Shown: positions 44,469 to 53,874, counted from the first letter of the stretch. The stretch: 64,000 nt of DNA from Rhodovarius lipocyclicus (GCF_009900765.1 NZ_JAAABL010000002.1:420072-484071), one strand, 5' to 3'. Notes: generated from the sequence alone by a model not told the origin. A program made the numbers and translations.

Positions 44469-46082
44469 TTACCGCATGGCGATCGGCGTCAGGTCCTGGA
44501 ACCAGCTCTGCGCCTGCACGAAGCCCTGCACGCGCCGGCTCATGGCGCGGGGGTTCAGGTCATGCGCCACGAACAGGAACAGCCGGTCATCCACCACCTT
44601 GCCGTGCAGTTCCTTCAGCAGCTCCAACTGCGGCCCGGGTTCGAAGGTGGTGTAGATGCGGGTCATGATGTCGTCATAGGCCGGGTCGCTGAAGTAACCC
44701 CAATTGTTGGCCGCCGGCGGCACCAGGTCCGATTTCAGGAAGCGGATCAGCCCCGTGAACGGGTCCAGCGCCGCGTAGCTGACATTGATGGCCGAGATGC
44801 CGCGGTTGGATGGCGCCTTAGCGCCCTCTCGCCAGATGCCCAGCAGCGCGTTCCACTCGATCACCTCGAAGGTGACCTCGATGCCGATCTCCTTCAGGTT
44901 CTGCTGCACCGCCTCGTTCATCGGCAGCGGCTGCATCTGGCCGGAGCCGGAGGGCGAGATGCCCACCTTGGTGCGCAGCGGGTTGCGCGGGCCGAAGCCG
45001 GCCTCCGCCATCAGGCGCCGGGCGGCGGCGGGGTCGAAGCGCACGGGGTCGGACGGGTTGCCGTACCAGGGGTGCGCCTTGGGCAGCAGCCCCGCGCCTT
45101 CCTCCATCATGTCGCCCAGCATGGTCTTCATGCCGGCGCGGTCGATCGCCAGGTTCGCCGCCTGGCGCACCCGCTTGTCCCGCCAGGGCGAGCCCTCGAC
45201 CATTGAGAAATGCCAGGTCCAGTTGTGCGGATAGGTGTTGGAGACGACCTGGAAGCCGGCCTGGCGCAGGGCGGGGATGGCGTCCGGCGGCGGGGCCTCG
45301 ATGAAATCCACCTGGTTGGCGCGCAGGGCTGCCACGCGGGTGTTGGCCTCCGGCAGGGGCAGCAGCAGCAGGCGCTCATGCTTGGGCGTGCGGGCCGCGT
45401 CCCAGTAGTCCGGGTTGCGGGCCAGCACCGCGCGTTCGCGCACGCTGAACTGCTCGCACTTGTAGGCGCCGGTGCCGACCGGGCGGTTCATGTAGTTGTC
45501 CCAGTTCGACCCCGCCGCCTCATAGGCGCCCTTGTGGGTGATGCCGATCCAGGTCATGCCGAAGGGCACCAGGCTGTCGGGGATGCGGGTTTCCAAGATG
45601 AAGGTGTGCGGGCCCTCGGCCCGCCAGGCCACCACCGTGGGCATGCGGATGCGGGCATTGGCGGCCGCGCGCGCGTCGTAATAGGGGCTGTCGTTCTTCA
45701 GGGCGCGGTCATAGCTGAACACCACGTCCTCGGCCGTCATCACCTTGCCGTCGTGGAACTTCACGCCTTCGCGCAGGGTGATGATCCAGCGCTTGGGGTC
45801 GGCGGGGTCCACCCGCCAGGCGGTGGCGAGGCCCGGGCGCAGCTCCACCGGCTTGTCGTATTTCGACAGGTCCCACATCGCCAGCTGGTCATAGAGCGTG
45901 ATGCCCATGAAACGGTGGCCCTCGGCCCCCTGGTCCGGCACGCCATTGGACAGCGGCACGGCGGAAGCCGTCATGCCGACCCGGAGCGTGCCCGTGGCCT
46001 GGGCCTGCGCGATGTCCCAGGGCAGGGCGGCCGCGGCGGCGGCGCCGCCCAGCAGGCCACGGCGGGAAACGGAGACTTGCAT
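44469..46082 (-). CDS. ABC transporter substrate-binding protein, family 5 (peptide type)
   Basis: 537 residues with a twin-arginine signal (SRRGLLGGAAAAAALPWDIAQA). SBP_bac_5 motif: RWIITLREGVKFHDGKVMTAEDVVFSYDRAL. No permease partner is adjacent. A 164-bp gap without features separates it from the CoA transferase gene on the same strand, so it may or may not share transcription with the operon at 46247-51517. Confidence 0.88.
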   Translation of the reverse strand: MQVSVSRRGLLGGAAAAAALPWDIAQAQATGTLRVGMTASAVPLSNGVPDQGAEGHRFMGITLYDQLAMWDLSKYDKPVELRPGLATAWRVDPADPKRWIITLREGVKFHDGKVMTAEDVVFSYDRALKNDSPYYDARAAANARIRMPTVVAWRAEGPHTFILETRIPDSLVPFGMTWIGITHKGAYEAAGSNWDNYMNRPVGTGAYKCEQFSVRERAVLARNPDYWDAARTPKHERLLLLPLPEANTRVAALRANQVDFIEAPPPDAIPALRQAGFQVVSNTYPHNWTWHFSMVEGSPWRDKRVRQAANLAIDRAGMKTMLGDMMEEGAGLLPKAHPWYGNPSDPVRFDPAAARRLMAEAGFGPRNPLRTKVGISPSGSGQMQPLPMNEAVQQNLKEIGIEVTFEVIEWNALLGIWREGAKAPSNRGISAINVSYAALDPFTGLIRFLKSDLVPPAANNWGYFSDPAYDDIMTRIYTTFEPGPQLELLKELHGKVVDDRLFLFVAHDLNPRAMSRRVQGFVQAQSWFQDLTPIAMR

Positions 46083-46246
46083 GCGGAAACTCCCATTCTC
46101 AGGACATGCGGAGAAGCGGGAGGATGACGCCGCGCGCGGGGCGAGGAACAGGCCAAGGCGCGGGCAAAATCAGGCCGGGCGGAAGGCGGGTGGCGCGGGA
46201 TTGCGCGGGGTGCCTGGATTTGGGGCGCCCCCTCCTCCCGGAGGCC

Positions 46247-47614
46247 TCAGAGCCACACCGCCGAATGGCTGCCCAGCGGCATGCTGGGCAGCGCGGCATG
46301 CGCGGGCGTCAGCGCCATGTGCTCGGCGGGCTTCACCAGCACCAGCCGGCCGAAGCCGCTGTCCTGGGTTTCCAGCAGGTCCGCCACCTCGGCCTGGGTC
46401 GGTTCCGGCACCTGGAACCCGTCGGCCAGCCGGCCGAGGCCCCGCAGCCAATGCCCGGTCCGCGCCAGGGAGATGCGGACGCGCCAGCTTCCCCCTTCCT
46501 CCGCCCGGCGCAGCCAGGCGGCCATCACACCAAGGGCCAGCAGATAGCCGCTGGCATGGTCCAGCGCCTGGCAGGGCAGGGCGCGGGGCGTGGTCTCACC
46601 GGCGGCGGCGGCTTCCTCGGCATTCATGCCGGTGGCGGTCTGCACCAGGCTGTCGAAGCCGCGCTTGCCCGCCCAGGGTCCCTCGACGCCATAGGCCGAG
46701 AGATGCGCCACCACGATGCCGGGGTTCAGCTCCGCCAGCTTTTCGTCGGAGAAGCCGAGCCCCGCCAGCGCGCCGGCGCGATAGCTCTGGATCACGGCAT
46801 CGGCGCCGCCCACCAGCCCGGCGAACTGGCCGGCCTGGGTCTTCAGGTCCAGCTCGGCGCAGCGCTTGCCCTGGCCGGTTTCCATCACCAGGGCCGGGAT
46901 GCTGGGCAGATGCGGGCTGGTGATGTGCAGCACATCGGCGCCGTGCAGCGCCAGGGTGCGGGCGCCGACCGGGCCCGCGATCACGCGCGTCAGGTCCAGC
47001 ACGCGCATCCCGGCCAGGGGGCGGTGGGCCACGGCGGGCAGGGGCTTGCGGGGGGCGGGGCCGATGCGCTCCAGGATGACCAGGGGCTGGGCGGCGATCG
47101 CCTCCGACTGCGGGTGGGCGAACCATTCCGCCTGGCTGCGGCAGGCCGCGACGCACAGGCCGGCGGCGGTCGCCTCCGTCTCGAAGGCCACGCTGGGGCG
47201 GGTGGCGAGCGCCGCCGCCACCGCCTCCCGCGTGCCCTCCGTGCCCAGCAGCTTCAGGATGCCGGCGCGGTGGTGCGGGAAATTGGTGTGCAGGCGCACC
47301 CAGCCATCGGCGGTGCGGTACAGGCCCGCGATGCTGTCCCAGCCCTCGCGGGCGGGGCTGCCCTCCAGGCGCAGGTGGCGCTCGCCGCGGAAGGCGATGG
47401 CGGCGTCGCGCATCGGCACCGTCACGGGCTGCATCGGGCCGCCGCGCGCGCGGTGGATGGCCGCCGCCGCCAGGGCGCTGGCGGCGATGCTGGCCTGGGC
47501 CACGGCATCGACACGGAAGGAGGAAGGCAGGACAGGCTCGCGCCCGGGCAGAATCGCATGGTCCGCCAGCCAGACAGGCAGGCCGGCAGCCTTCAGAACA
47601 TCATCGAGGATCAT
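46247..47614 (-). CDS. CoA transferase, family III (CaiB/BaiF)
   Basis: 455 residues. Family III enzymes transfer CoA between acyl groups through an Asp-linked anhydride. The second-half signature DLTRVIAGPVGARTLALHGADVLHI resembles the N-terminal CaiB motif and occurs mid-chain here, and QALDHASGYLLALGVMAAW is the later family block. The first 150 residues extend the usual CaiB size, so this may be of the double-domain type. It overlaps the HpxZ-like gene by 4 bp. Substrate unknown. Confidence 0.82.
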   Translation of the reverse strand: MILDDVLKAAGLPVWLADHAILPGREPVLPSSFRVDAVAQASIAASALAAAAIHRARGGPMQPVTVPMRDAAIAFRGERHLRLEGSPAREGWDSIAGLYRTADGWVRLHTNFPHHRAGILKLLGTEGTREAVAAALATRPSVAFETEATAAGLCVAACRSQAEWFAHPQSEAIAAQPLVILERIGPAPRKPLPAVAHRPLAGMRVLDLTRVIAGPVGARTLALHGADVLHITSPHLPSIPALVMETGQGKRCAELDLKTQAGQFAGLVGGADAVIQSYRAGALAGLGFSDEKLAELNPGIVVAHLSAYGVEGPWAGKRGFDSLVQTATGMNAEEAAAAGETTPRALPCQALDHASGYLLALGVMAAWLRRAEEGGSWRVRISLARTGHWLRGLGRLADGFQVPEPTQAEVADLLETQDSGFGRLVLVKPAEHMALTPAHAALPSMPLGSHSAVWL

Positions 47615-47985
47615 CCGGCGAGACTCACATGGGCCGCCACCACGCGCCAGCCCTCCGGGAAGCGCACCCAGACCTGGCTCTGACGGCCGGTGCGGGGCTG
47701 GCCCTCGCGGGTGAATTCGGTCCAGGCGGTGCCGTGGTCGCGGCCATAGGTGGTGATGACGGTGCGCGTCAGGGTGCGGGCCAGGCCCACGGCCGGGCGG
47801 GCGGCGCGGAATGCCGCGATCTCCTCATGGCCGTACAGGTGCTCGTTCACGCCATAGCGCACGGTCTCGGGGGCCATGCGGAACAGCTCGTCCAGCACGG
47901 CCACATCGTTGGTGACCAGCGCCTGCTCATAGCGCTGGAAGGCGGCGGTCAGCTCGGCCAGGGCCTCGGGGTTGTTCACGTCCAT
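47611..47985 (-). CDS. hpxZ: AtzH/HpxZ-like NTF2-fold protein
   Basis: 124 residues of the NTF2/SnoaL fold. Its pattern NPEALAELTAAFQRYEQALVTNDVAVLDELF and VRYGVNEHLYGHEEIAAFRAAR is that of HpxZ/AtzH (DUF3225), the partner of allophanate/oxalurate amidohydrolase pathways; AtzH hydrolyses 1,3-dicarboxyurea to allophanate in cyanuric acid catabolism. It lies 5 bp after atzF, supporting that job. Start at 47985. Confidence 0.88.
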   Translation of the reverse strand: MDVNNPEALAELTAAFQRYEQALVTNDVAVLDELFRMAPETVRYGVNEHLYGHEEIAAFRAARPAVGLARTLTRTVITTYGRDHGTAWTEFTREGQPRTGRQSQVWVRFPEGWRVVAAHVSLAG

Positions 47986-47990
47986 GCGGG

Positions 47991-49727
47991 TCAGCCCTTC
48001 GTGGCCAGATAGGCGCGCCAGCCGCCGAGCGCCGTGATCTCGGGCTGGCCCTCGGTGCCCGCGGCCTCGCACAGGAAGCCGAGCGGGGCCGAGCCATCGG
48101 ACAGGGTAACGCGGCCGAAGCCCAGCGGCGGCGGGATCTCGGTCAGGAAGGGGCCTAGGGCGGCGGCGGGCAGGGCCCAGACCTCGCCCTGCACGCTGCC
48201 GCCGCCCTGGCTGGCGCGCAGCAGGCCGGGGCGGTGGCCCAGCGCGAACAGCCGGTATTCCGGCGCGGTGGCGGCCGTGCGCAGGAAGCGCCCGCCATGC
48301 CCCAGCACCTGCGGGTTCAGCGGCAGCCCGGCCATATGCGCGCCGATGCAGAACAGCTCCACCTCATCGGCGGCGAGCGCGGGCGCTTGCACCGCCTCAT
48401 CGGTGAAGGCGGCGGCGAGGGCGGAGATCCGGCCCTCGGTGAAGGCCGGGGAGAGGAAGGTCACACCGCAGGGGATGCCGTCCTCCCGCCGCCCATTCGG
48501 CACGGCGATGCCCGCCAGGTCGCAGAGGTTCACGAAATTCGTATAGGTGCCGAGGCGCGAATTGGCCGCGATCGGGTGGGCTGCCATCTCCTCCAGGCTC
48601 GGCAAGCCGGGGTGGGTCGGCAGCACCAGCGCGTCGGCGGCGGCGAAAATGGCGCGGGAGACGAGGCGCGCCTCCGCCACCGCGTGGAAATCGTCGAAGG
48701 CATCGACGGTGCGCCGGCCCAGCCCATCCTCCAGGATGGCGCGGGTGACGGGGTGCAGGGTCTCGGGCTTGCTCTCCACGCGCTCCCGGAGGGCGGAGGT
48801 GCGCTCGGCCACCCAGGCGCCGTCATACAGGCGGCGCGCCACGGCCAGCAGGGGCTTGATGGTCACGCGGGTGATGGTGGCGCCCAGCGCCTCCAGCCTC
48901 GCCAGCGCGGCGGCGAAGCGGGCGGCGTCCTGCGGGGTTTCGAAGACCAGCTCCGATTCGCGGGGCACGGCCAGGCGCCAGTGCGGCTGCGGGGCGGACA
49001 GCGCCTGCCAATGCGCGGGGGCGGCGCGGGAATAGGGGTCCTGCGCATCGGGGCCGCCGGCCACGCGCAGCACCTCCGCCGCGTCCGCCACGGTGTGGGC
49101 GAAGACGGAGACGCAATCGAGGCTGCGGCAGGCGGGCACCACGCCGCGCGTGGGGATCAGCCCCAGGCTGGGCTTCAGCCCCACCAGCTCCTGCGCCGCC
49201 GCCGGCACGCGGCCGCTGCCGGCGGTGTCGGTGCCCAGCGAGAAGGCCGCGATCCCGGCCGCGACCGCGGTGGCGGAGCCGGAGGAGGAACCGCCCGGAA
49301 CATGCGTGGGCACCACGGCGTTGCGCGGCGTGCCATAGGGGCTGCGGCTGCCGTTCAGCCCGGTGGCGAACTGGTCGAGGTTGACCTTGCCCAGCAGGAT
49401 CGCCCCCGCCGCCAGCAGGCGCGCCACCACGGGCGCGTCATCTTCCGGCACATGGGCGAAATCGGGGCAGGCGGCGGTCATGGCCAGGCCCGCCACCGCG
49501 ATGTTGTCCTTCACCACGAAGGGGATGCCGAACAGGGGGCGGCCTTGCGGCCCCTCGGCCGCCAGGGCGGCGGCGCGGGCGCGCACGGCCTCGGGCGGGG
49601 TTTGGGTGATGAACAGGGCCGGGTCCGCGAAAGCGTCGATGCGGGCCAGCGCCGCCTCCGCCACCTCCAGCGGCGAGCCGCCGGCGGTATAGAAGCCGCG
49701 CAGGGAGGCGATGGTCGGCGGTGTCAC
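47991..49727 (-). CDS. atzF: Allophanate hydrolase
   Basis: 578 residues: amidase domain (about 1-440) with the Ser-cisSer-Lys triad Lys73 (VVKDN), Ser148 (GGSSSG) and Ser171 (GTDTAGSGR), then the C-terminal domain of allophanate hydrolases. It converts allophanate to 2 CO2 and 2 NH3. There is no urea carboxylase next door, as seen in AtzF-type (not DUR1,2-type) loci; the AtzH-like neighbour suggests the cyanurate/uric-acid-style branch. Overlaps the upstream hydrolase by 4 bp. Confidence 0.93.
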   Translation of the reverse strand: MTPPTIASLRGFYTAGGSPLEVAEAALARIDAFADPALFITQTPPEAVRARAAALAAEGPQGRPLFGIPFVVKDNIAVAGLAMTAACPDFAHVPEDDAPVVARLLAAGAILLGKVNLDQFATGLNGSRSPYGTPRNAVVPTHVPGGSSSGSATAVAAGIAAFSLGTDTAGSGRVPAAAQELVGLKPSLGLIPTRGVVPACRSLDCVSVFAHTVADAAEVLRVAGGPDAQDPYSRAAPAHWQALSAPQPHWRLAVPRESELVFETPQDAARFAAALARLEALGATITRVTIKPLLAVARRLYDGAWVAERTSALRERVESKPETLHPVTRAILEDGLGRRTVDAFDDFHAVAEARLVSRAIFAAADALVLPTHPGLPSLEEMAAHPIAANSRLGTYTNFVNLCDLAGIAVPNGRREDGIPCGVTFLSPAFTEGRISALAAAFTDEAVQAPALAADEVELFCIGAHMAGLPLNPQVLGHGGRFLRTAATAPEYRLFALGHRPGLLRASQGGGSVQGEVWALPAAALGPFLTEIPPPLGFGRVTLSDGSAPLGFLCEAAGTEGQPEITALGGWRAYLATKG

Positions 49728-50530
49728 TTGAGCAACTCGGCTGCGGCCCTCAGCAGCGCGCCATCCGGCTGCCGCAGCGCCCGCAGCACCGAGAAATGCT
49801 CGGCGCCCGGGATGGGCAGCAGCGGCCCCGGCGCGTGCTGGCTGGCCCGCCAGGCGTGGAAATCCCGCGACTGCTGCTGCAGCGCCGGCAGCTCCGCCGA
49901 GCCATAGGTGACCAGGATAGGCTTCTGCACCGCGGGCCGGCGGATGGGCGACAGCTCCGCGATCTCCTCATCCCTCAGCTTCAGCGCGGTGTTGAGGTAG
50001 GTGTCGCGGATCGGCCCCAGCTCATAGATGCCCGAGATGGCGACGGCGGCGCTGACGGAGGGGTGCTCCGCGCCCATCGCCGTCAGGTGCCCGCCGGCCG
50101 ACCAGCCGGACAGCACCACGGGCCCGGCCATGCCGTGTTCCGCCCCATGGGCCGAAAGCCAGTCCAGCGCCTTGTGGATCTGCCAGACCAGCTGCGTCAG
50201 CGTCACGTCCGGGCACAGATCGTAGCCGCACAGGCCGAAGCCCCAGCCCATCGCCCGCGCGCCCTCGGCCATGCAGAAGAAATCCTGCCGCCGGTTGCGC
50301 TGCCAGTAGCCGCCATGGATGAAGACCAGGATCGGCGCGTTGGGGTCCTCCGCCGGCCACAGATCCCATTGCTGGCGTTCCGTCTCGCCATAGGGCAGGG
50401 CGGCCAGCGGCGGGGTGATGGCGGCGGAGGCCTCGTTGCGCTCCGCGATCTGCGCCGCCGAATCGGCCACGGCCAGATTGTTGTTGAAGGACGCGTCGCG
50501 CGCGGCCTGCGACATGCTGGACCAATCCAT
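49724..50530 (-). CDS. Alpha/beta hydrolase with HGGYWQ motif (kynurenine formamidase-like)
   Basis: 268 residues from the ATG at 50530, chosen because AAGGAG stands 11 bp before it; a GTG at 50542 overlaps that site. Oxyanion motif HGGYWQ and nucleophile SGWSAGGHL, acid in the LVTYGSAEL region, His in GAEHFSVL. The HGGxW pattern is typical of arylformamidases and related esterases, but the context here (allophanate hydrolase) points rather to an amide or ester bond in a nitrogen compound. Overlaps atzF by 4 bp. Confidence 0.82.
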   Translation of the reverse strand: MDWSSMSQAARDASFNNNLAVADSAAQIAERNEASAAITPPLAALPYGETERQQWDLWPAEDPNAPILVFIHGGYWQRNRRQDFFCMAEGARAMGWGFGLCGYDLCPDVTLTQLVWQIHKALDWLSAHGAEHGMAGPVVLSGWSAGGHLTAMGAEHPSVSAAVAISGIYELGPIRDTYLNTALKLRDEEIAELSPIRRPAVQKPILVTYGSAELPALQQQSRDFHAWRASQHAPGPLLPIPGAEHFSVLRALRQPDGALLRAAAELLK

Positions 50531-50545
50531 AGGCGGCGGCACTCC

Positions 50546-51517
50546 TTAGCCGATGATTCGAATCGGGTTTCCGGCAAGGTAGGCTTCGATCACCTCGACC
50601 GCACCGGCGAAATACTGTGCGAAATTTTCGGCCGAGACGTAACCCAGATGCGGCGTGAGCAGCGCATGCGGCGCGCTGAGCAAGGGATGGGCAGGCGGGA
50701 TAGGTTCCTGATCATACACATCAATCCCCGCGCCCGCGATCTGGCCGGTCTGCAGGGCGGCGATCAGCGCCTCCTGGTCGATCAGCGGGCCGCGGCTGGT
50801 GTTGATGATGATGGCGCTGGGCTTCATCAGCGCCAGGTCATGGGCTGCCACGATGCCGCGCGAACGCTCGGACAGCAGCAGATGCAGGGTGACCACATCG
50901 GACTGGGCCAGCAGCTCCGCCTTCTCCACGCGGGTGGCGCCGACAGCGGCGGCCGCCTCCGCCGTCAGGTTCTGCGACCAGGCCAGCACCTTCATGCCGA
51001 AGGCCTGGCCCACCTTGGCCACCCGGGTGCCGAGCTTGCCCAGGCCGATCACGCCCAGCGTCTTGCCCTCCACTGTGCTGCCCACCCCGCCCAGCAGGGT
51101 TTCGCGCTGCCAGGTGCCGGCGCGCAGGCTCTCGGCCTGTTCCGGCAGGCCGCGCATCAGGTTGATGATCAGGCCCCAGGTGATCTCGACCGTCGGCGCG
51201 CCGAAGCTGGAGGTGCCGCAGAAGGTGATGCCGCGTTCCTTGCAGGCCGCGTCGTCGATGCCGCGGTTGCGCTCGCCGGTGGTGATCAGCAGCTTGAGAT
51301 TGGGCAGGCGCTCGATCAGGCTGCGGGGGAAGGGGGTGCGCTCGCGCATCGCCAGGATGGCGTCGAAGGGGGCCAGGCGCTCCACCAGCGCGTCCTCATC
51401 CTTCAGCGTGTCGCGGAACACGGTCTTTTCCAGCCCGGGCAGCCGGGCCCAGGCGGGGTGGGAGAGGGTGAGCCCCTGGTAGTCGTCCAGGATGGCGAGG
51501 TGGCGGATCTCGGGCAT
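50546..51517 (-). CDS. D-2-hydroxyacid dehydrogenase
   Basis: 323 residues from the ATG at 51517. NAD-binding GVIGLGKLGTRVAKVG, catalytic Arg in NTSRGPLID, Glu in DVYDQEPIPPAHPLL and the His in LTPHLGYVS. Family covers phosphoglycerate, glyoxylate and hydroxypyruvate reductases; the substrate is not readable. First gene of the leftward operon D2HDH-hydrolase-atzF-hpxZ-CoA transferase; the ribosome site of the next gene lies 3-8 bp before its stop region. Confidence 0.88.
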   Translation of the reverse strand: MPEIRHLAILDDYQGLTLSHPAWARLPGLEKTVFRDTLKDEDALVERLAPFDAILAMRERTPFPRSLIERLPNLKLLITTGERNRGIDDAACKERGITFCGTSSFGAPTVEITWGLIINLMRGLPEQAESLRAGTWQRETLLGGVGSTVEGKTLGVIGLGKLGTRVAKVGQAFGMKVLAWSQNLTAEAAAAVGATRVEKAELLAQSDVVTLHLLLSERSRGIVAAHDLALMKPSAIIINTSRGPLIDQEALIAALQTGQIAGAGIDVYDQEPIPPAHPLLSAPHALLTPHLGYVSAENFAQYFAGAVEVIEAYLAGNPIRIIG

Positions 51518-51792
51518 GGAAGTTTCCTGCGGAATGGAGCAGTGATGTTGGGGCCGCATGCCGCCTGTAAACCGCCCCGCCGTCAATCCGGGGGGCCGCC
51601 AGGGGGCGGATTGGCCGGAAAGCCGGGATTTCTTGGGGTTTGCGCGTGTCATCCCCGTTATCCACAGGGGGTTCAGCTTCCTTCTTTGCCCCGCGCTCCG
51701 CTACGGTTGGGGTTTGCGGGACTCCGGCGCTTGGCCCATGAGCCAGCGGAACCCACATTATTCTTCATAGACCAGGACGCACGCCGAACCCG
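51518..51792. promoter_or_regulatory. Divergent dehydrogenase / minC intergenic region with a DnaA-box word
   Basis: 275 bp holding both promoters. TTATCCACA at 51658-51666 is identical to the E. coli consensus DnaA box. A single such word may be chance. No clear -35/-10 pair can be assigned. Confidence 0.4.
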
Positions 51793-52542
51793 ATGACCGC
51801 CGCCGCACAACAGCACGTCTTGCCAGGGGCCGATGCGTTCCGCCTGCGCGCGGGCAATTTCAGCATCCTGGTGTTGCGGCTGCTGGATGGCAGGCCGGAG
51901 GTGGTGCTGCCCGCGCTGGGCGACCAGTTCCGCCGCGCGCCGGGCTTCCTGCGCTTCGCGCCCATCGCCATCGGGCTGGATGACCTGAACCTGACCCCCG
52001 CCGAGGTGGATTTCCCGGGCCTGGTCGCCGGGCTGCGCGCGCTGGACATCGTGCCGATGGGGGTCGTGGGCGGCAGCCCCGCCCTGCGCCAGGCCGCCGC
52101 CGCCGCCGGGCTCTCGGCCCTGCGCCCCTCCGGCGCCGAGAAGGAGATCGAGCCGGCCCCCGCCCCGGTGGAGGCCGCGCCCCCCATCCCGGGCCCCGAT
52201 TTCCGCGGCACCGGCCGCACGGCGATGATCGTGACGCAGCCCGTGCGCAGCGGCAGCCGCATCTACGCCGAGGGCGCCGACCTGATCATCACCGCCACCG
52301 TGAATGCAGGGGCGGAGGTGATCGCGGACGGCAACATCCATGTCTATGGCGCGCTGCGCGGCCGGGCGGTGGCGGGTGCCGCCGACAATCCGGAGGCACG
52401 GGTGTTCGCGTTGAACTTCGACCCGGAGCTGATCGCCATCGCCGGCTTCTATGCCGTGCGGGAGGGGCTGTCCGCCGCCCCGATCGGGCGCACCGTCATG
52501 GTGCGGCTGGACGGCGAATCACTGCGTTTCGAGAAGTTGTGA
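51793..52542 (+). CDS. minC: Septum site-determining protein MinC
   Basis: 249 residues. N-terminal domain (about 15-115) inhibits FtsZ assembly; then a Pro/Ala linker (about 125-145) and the C-terminal beta-helix: VRSGSRIYAEGADLII, GAEVIADGNIHVYGALRGRA. This C-terminal domain binds MinD. First gene of minCDE, 11 bp before minD. The length is normal. Confidence 0.95.
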   Translation: MTAAAQQHVLPGADAFRLRAGNFSILVLRLLDGRPEVVLPALGDQFRRAPGFLRFAPIAIGLDDLNLTPAEVDFPGLVAGLRALDIVPMGVVGGSPALRQAAAAAGLSALRPSGAEKEIEPAPAPVEAAPPIPGPDFRGTGRTAMIVTQPVRSGSRIYAEGADLIITATVNAGAEVIADGNIHVYGALRGRAVAGAADNPEARVFALNFDPELIAIAGFYAVREGLSAAPIGRTVMVRLDGESLRFEKL

Positions 52543-52553
52543 GAGGGTAGCGC

Positions 52554-53375
52554 ATGGCACAGGTCATCACGGTCACGTCCGGCAAGGGTGGGGTGGGCAA
52601 GACCACCTCCTCGGCCGCTTTCGCCACCGGCCTCGCGCAGCGGGGCAAGCGCACGGTCGTCATCGACTTCGACGTCGGGCTGCGCAACCTCGACCTGATC
52701 ATGGGCGTGGAACGGCGGGTGGTGTTCGACATCATCAATGTCATCACCGGCGAAGCGAAGCTCAACCAGGCGCTGATCAAGGACAAGCGGGTGGATGGGC
52801 TCTACATCCTTCCGGCCAGCCAGACGCGCGACAAGGATGCGCTGACGCATGAGGGCGTGGGCAAGATCATCGAGGAGCTGGCGAAGGATTTCGACTACAT
52901 CCTGTGCGACAGCCCCGCCGGTATCGAGCGCGGCGCCCTGCATGCCCTGTATCACGCCGACCAGGCCATCGTGGTGACGAACCCCGAGGTCAGCTCCGTC
53001 CGTGACTCTGACCGTATTCTGGGCGTGATCCAGTCCCGCTCCAAGCGCGCGGAGGAGAAGCGGGAGCCGGTGAAGCAGCACCTGCTGCTGACCCGCTACG
53101 ACCCGGTGCGCGTGGAGCGCGGCGAGATGCTGAAGCTGGAGGATGTGCTGGAGATCCTGGCCATTCCGCTGTTGGGCGTGATCCCGGAAAGCGAGAGCGT
53201 GCTGAAGGCCAGCAACAGCGGCAATCCGGTTATCCTGGACAATGAGAGCACCGCCGGTCAGGCTTACGCCGACGCCGTCGCCCGATTCCTGGGCGAGGAC
53301 CGTCCCCAGCGTTTCCTGGAAGTGGAAAAGAAAAAGGGCCTGTTCGGGCGCCTGTTCGGCGGGAGGGCCGCGTGA
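52554..53375 (+). CDS. minD: Septum site-determining ATPase MinD
   Basis: 273 residues. Deviant Walker A GKGGVGKTTSSA with the signature Lys at residue 11, conserved DFDVGLRNLDLIMG, and the C-terminal membrane-targeting amphipathic helix KKKGLFGRLFGG. It recruits MinC to the membrane and oscillates with MinE. Overlaps minE by 4 bp (ATGA). Confidence 0.97.
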   Translation: MAQVITVTSGKGGVGKTTSSAAFATGLAQRGKRTVVIDFDVGLRNLDLIMGVERRVVFDIINVITGEAKLNQALIKDKRVDGLYILPASQTRDKDALTHEGVGKIIEELAKDFDYILCDSPAGIERGALHALYHADQAIVVTNPEVSSVRDSDRILGVIQSRSKRAEEKREPVKQHLLLTRYDPVRVERGEMLKLEDVLEILAIPLLGVIPESESVLKASNSGNPVILDNESTAGQAYADAVARFLGEDRPQRFLEVEKKKGLFGRLFGGRAA

Positions 53376-53656
53376 TGTCCTGGCTGGATTTTTTCCGGGC
53401 CCAGAAGCCGCCAGCGGCCAGCGCCTCTCAGGCGAAGGACCGGCTGCAGATCATCCTGGCGCATGAGCGCGTGAGCCGCGATGGCGACGACTTCCTGCCC
53501 AAGCTGCAGCAGGAGTTGCTGGAAGTGGTCGCGCGCTATGTGAAGGTGGATGCGAACAAGGTGCAGGTGAACCTGGAACGCGGCCAGGGCATGAGCACGC
53601 TGGAAATCGGCGTGGAACTGCCTGGCAACGGGACGGCGAAGCGCAGCGCGGCCTGA
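53372..53656 (+). CDS. minE: Cell division topological specificity factor MinE
   Basis: 94 residues. Anti-MinCD domain: AKDRLQIILAHERVS at about 20-35, then the topological domain LPKLQQELLEVVARYV and the dimer strand region. Stimulates MinD ATPase to place the septum at mid-cell. Last gene of minCDE; its stop abuts junction element 4. Confidence 0.94.
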   Translation: MMSWLDFFRAQKPPAASASQAKDRLQIILAHERVSRDGDDFLPKLQQELLEVVARYVKVDANKVQVNLERGQGMSTLEIGVELPGNGTAKRSAA

Positions 53657-53874
53657 AGAGCGAAAAGGCCGAGGGGCGCCGCCCCTCGGGCTCCCCGGCA
53701 GGAGCCGAAAGGCCCCTGCACCCCATGAGTTTGGCGCGGACCTTGGCAGCGTTTTCTCATTGAATTTTATGACATAATTGGCGTCTCGCCTGCCAAGGCG
53801 AAGCGCCAATTCATGGCTTCAAGGGGTTGCTGCAATCCTTTGGGATGTCGCTAGGGGCAATGCCCCCGCCGCCC
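53657..53874. repeat. Convergent-junction palindromic element 4 (type II)
   Basis: 218 bp between minE and the racemase-family gene. Left arm: CCGAGGGGC/GCCCCTCGG and CAGGAGCC/GGCCCCTG; right arm CAAGGGGTT/AATCCTTTG-like and GGGGCAATGCCCC. AT-rich core at about 53751-53782 with GGCG boxes. It aligns in inverted orientation with element 3 over its full length, including both terminal TGA stop codons. Confidence 0.78.

Noticed and set aside
46083..46246. Terminator or small gene between CoA transferase and binding-protein gene
   Set aside because: No T-tract hairpin and no convincing open frame with a ribosome site; left as featureless.
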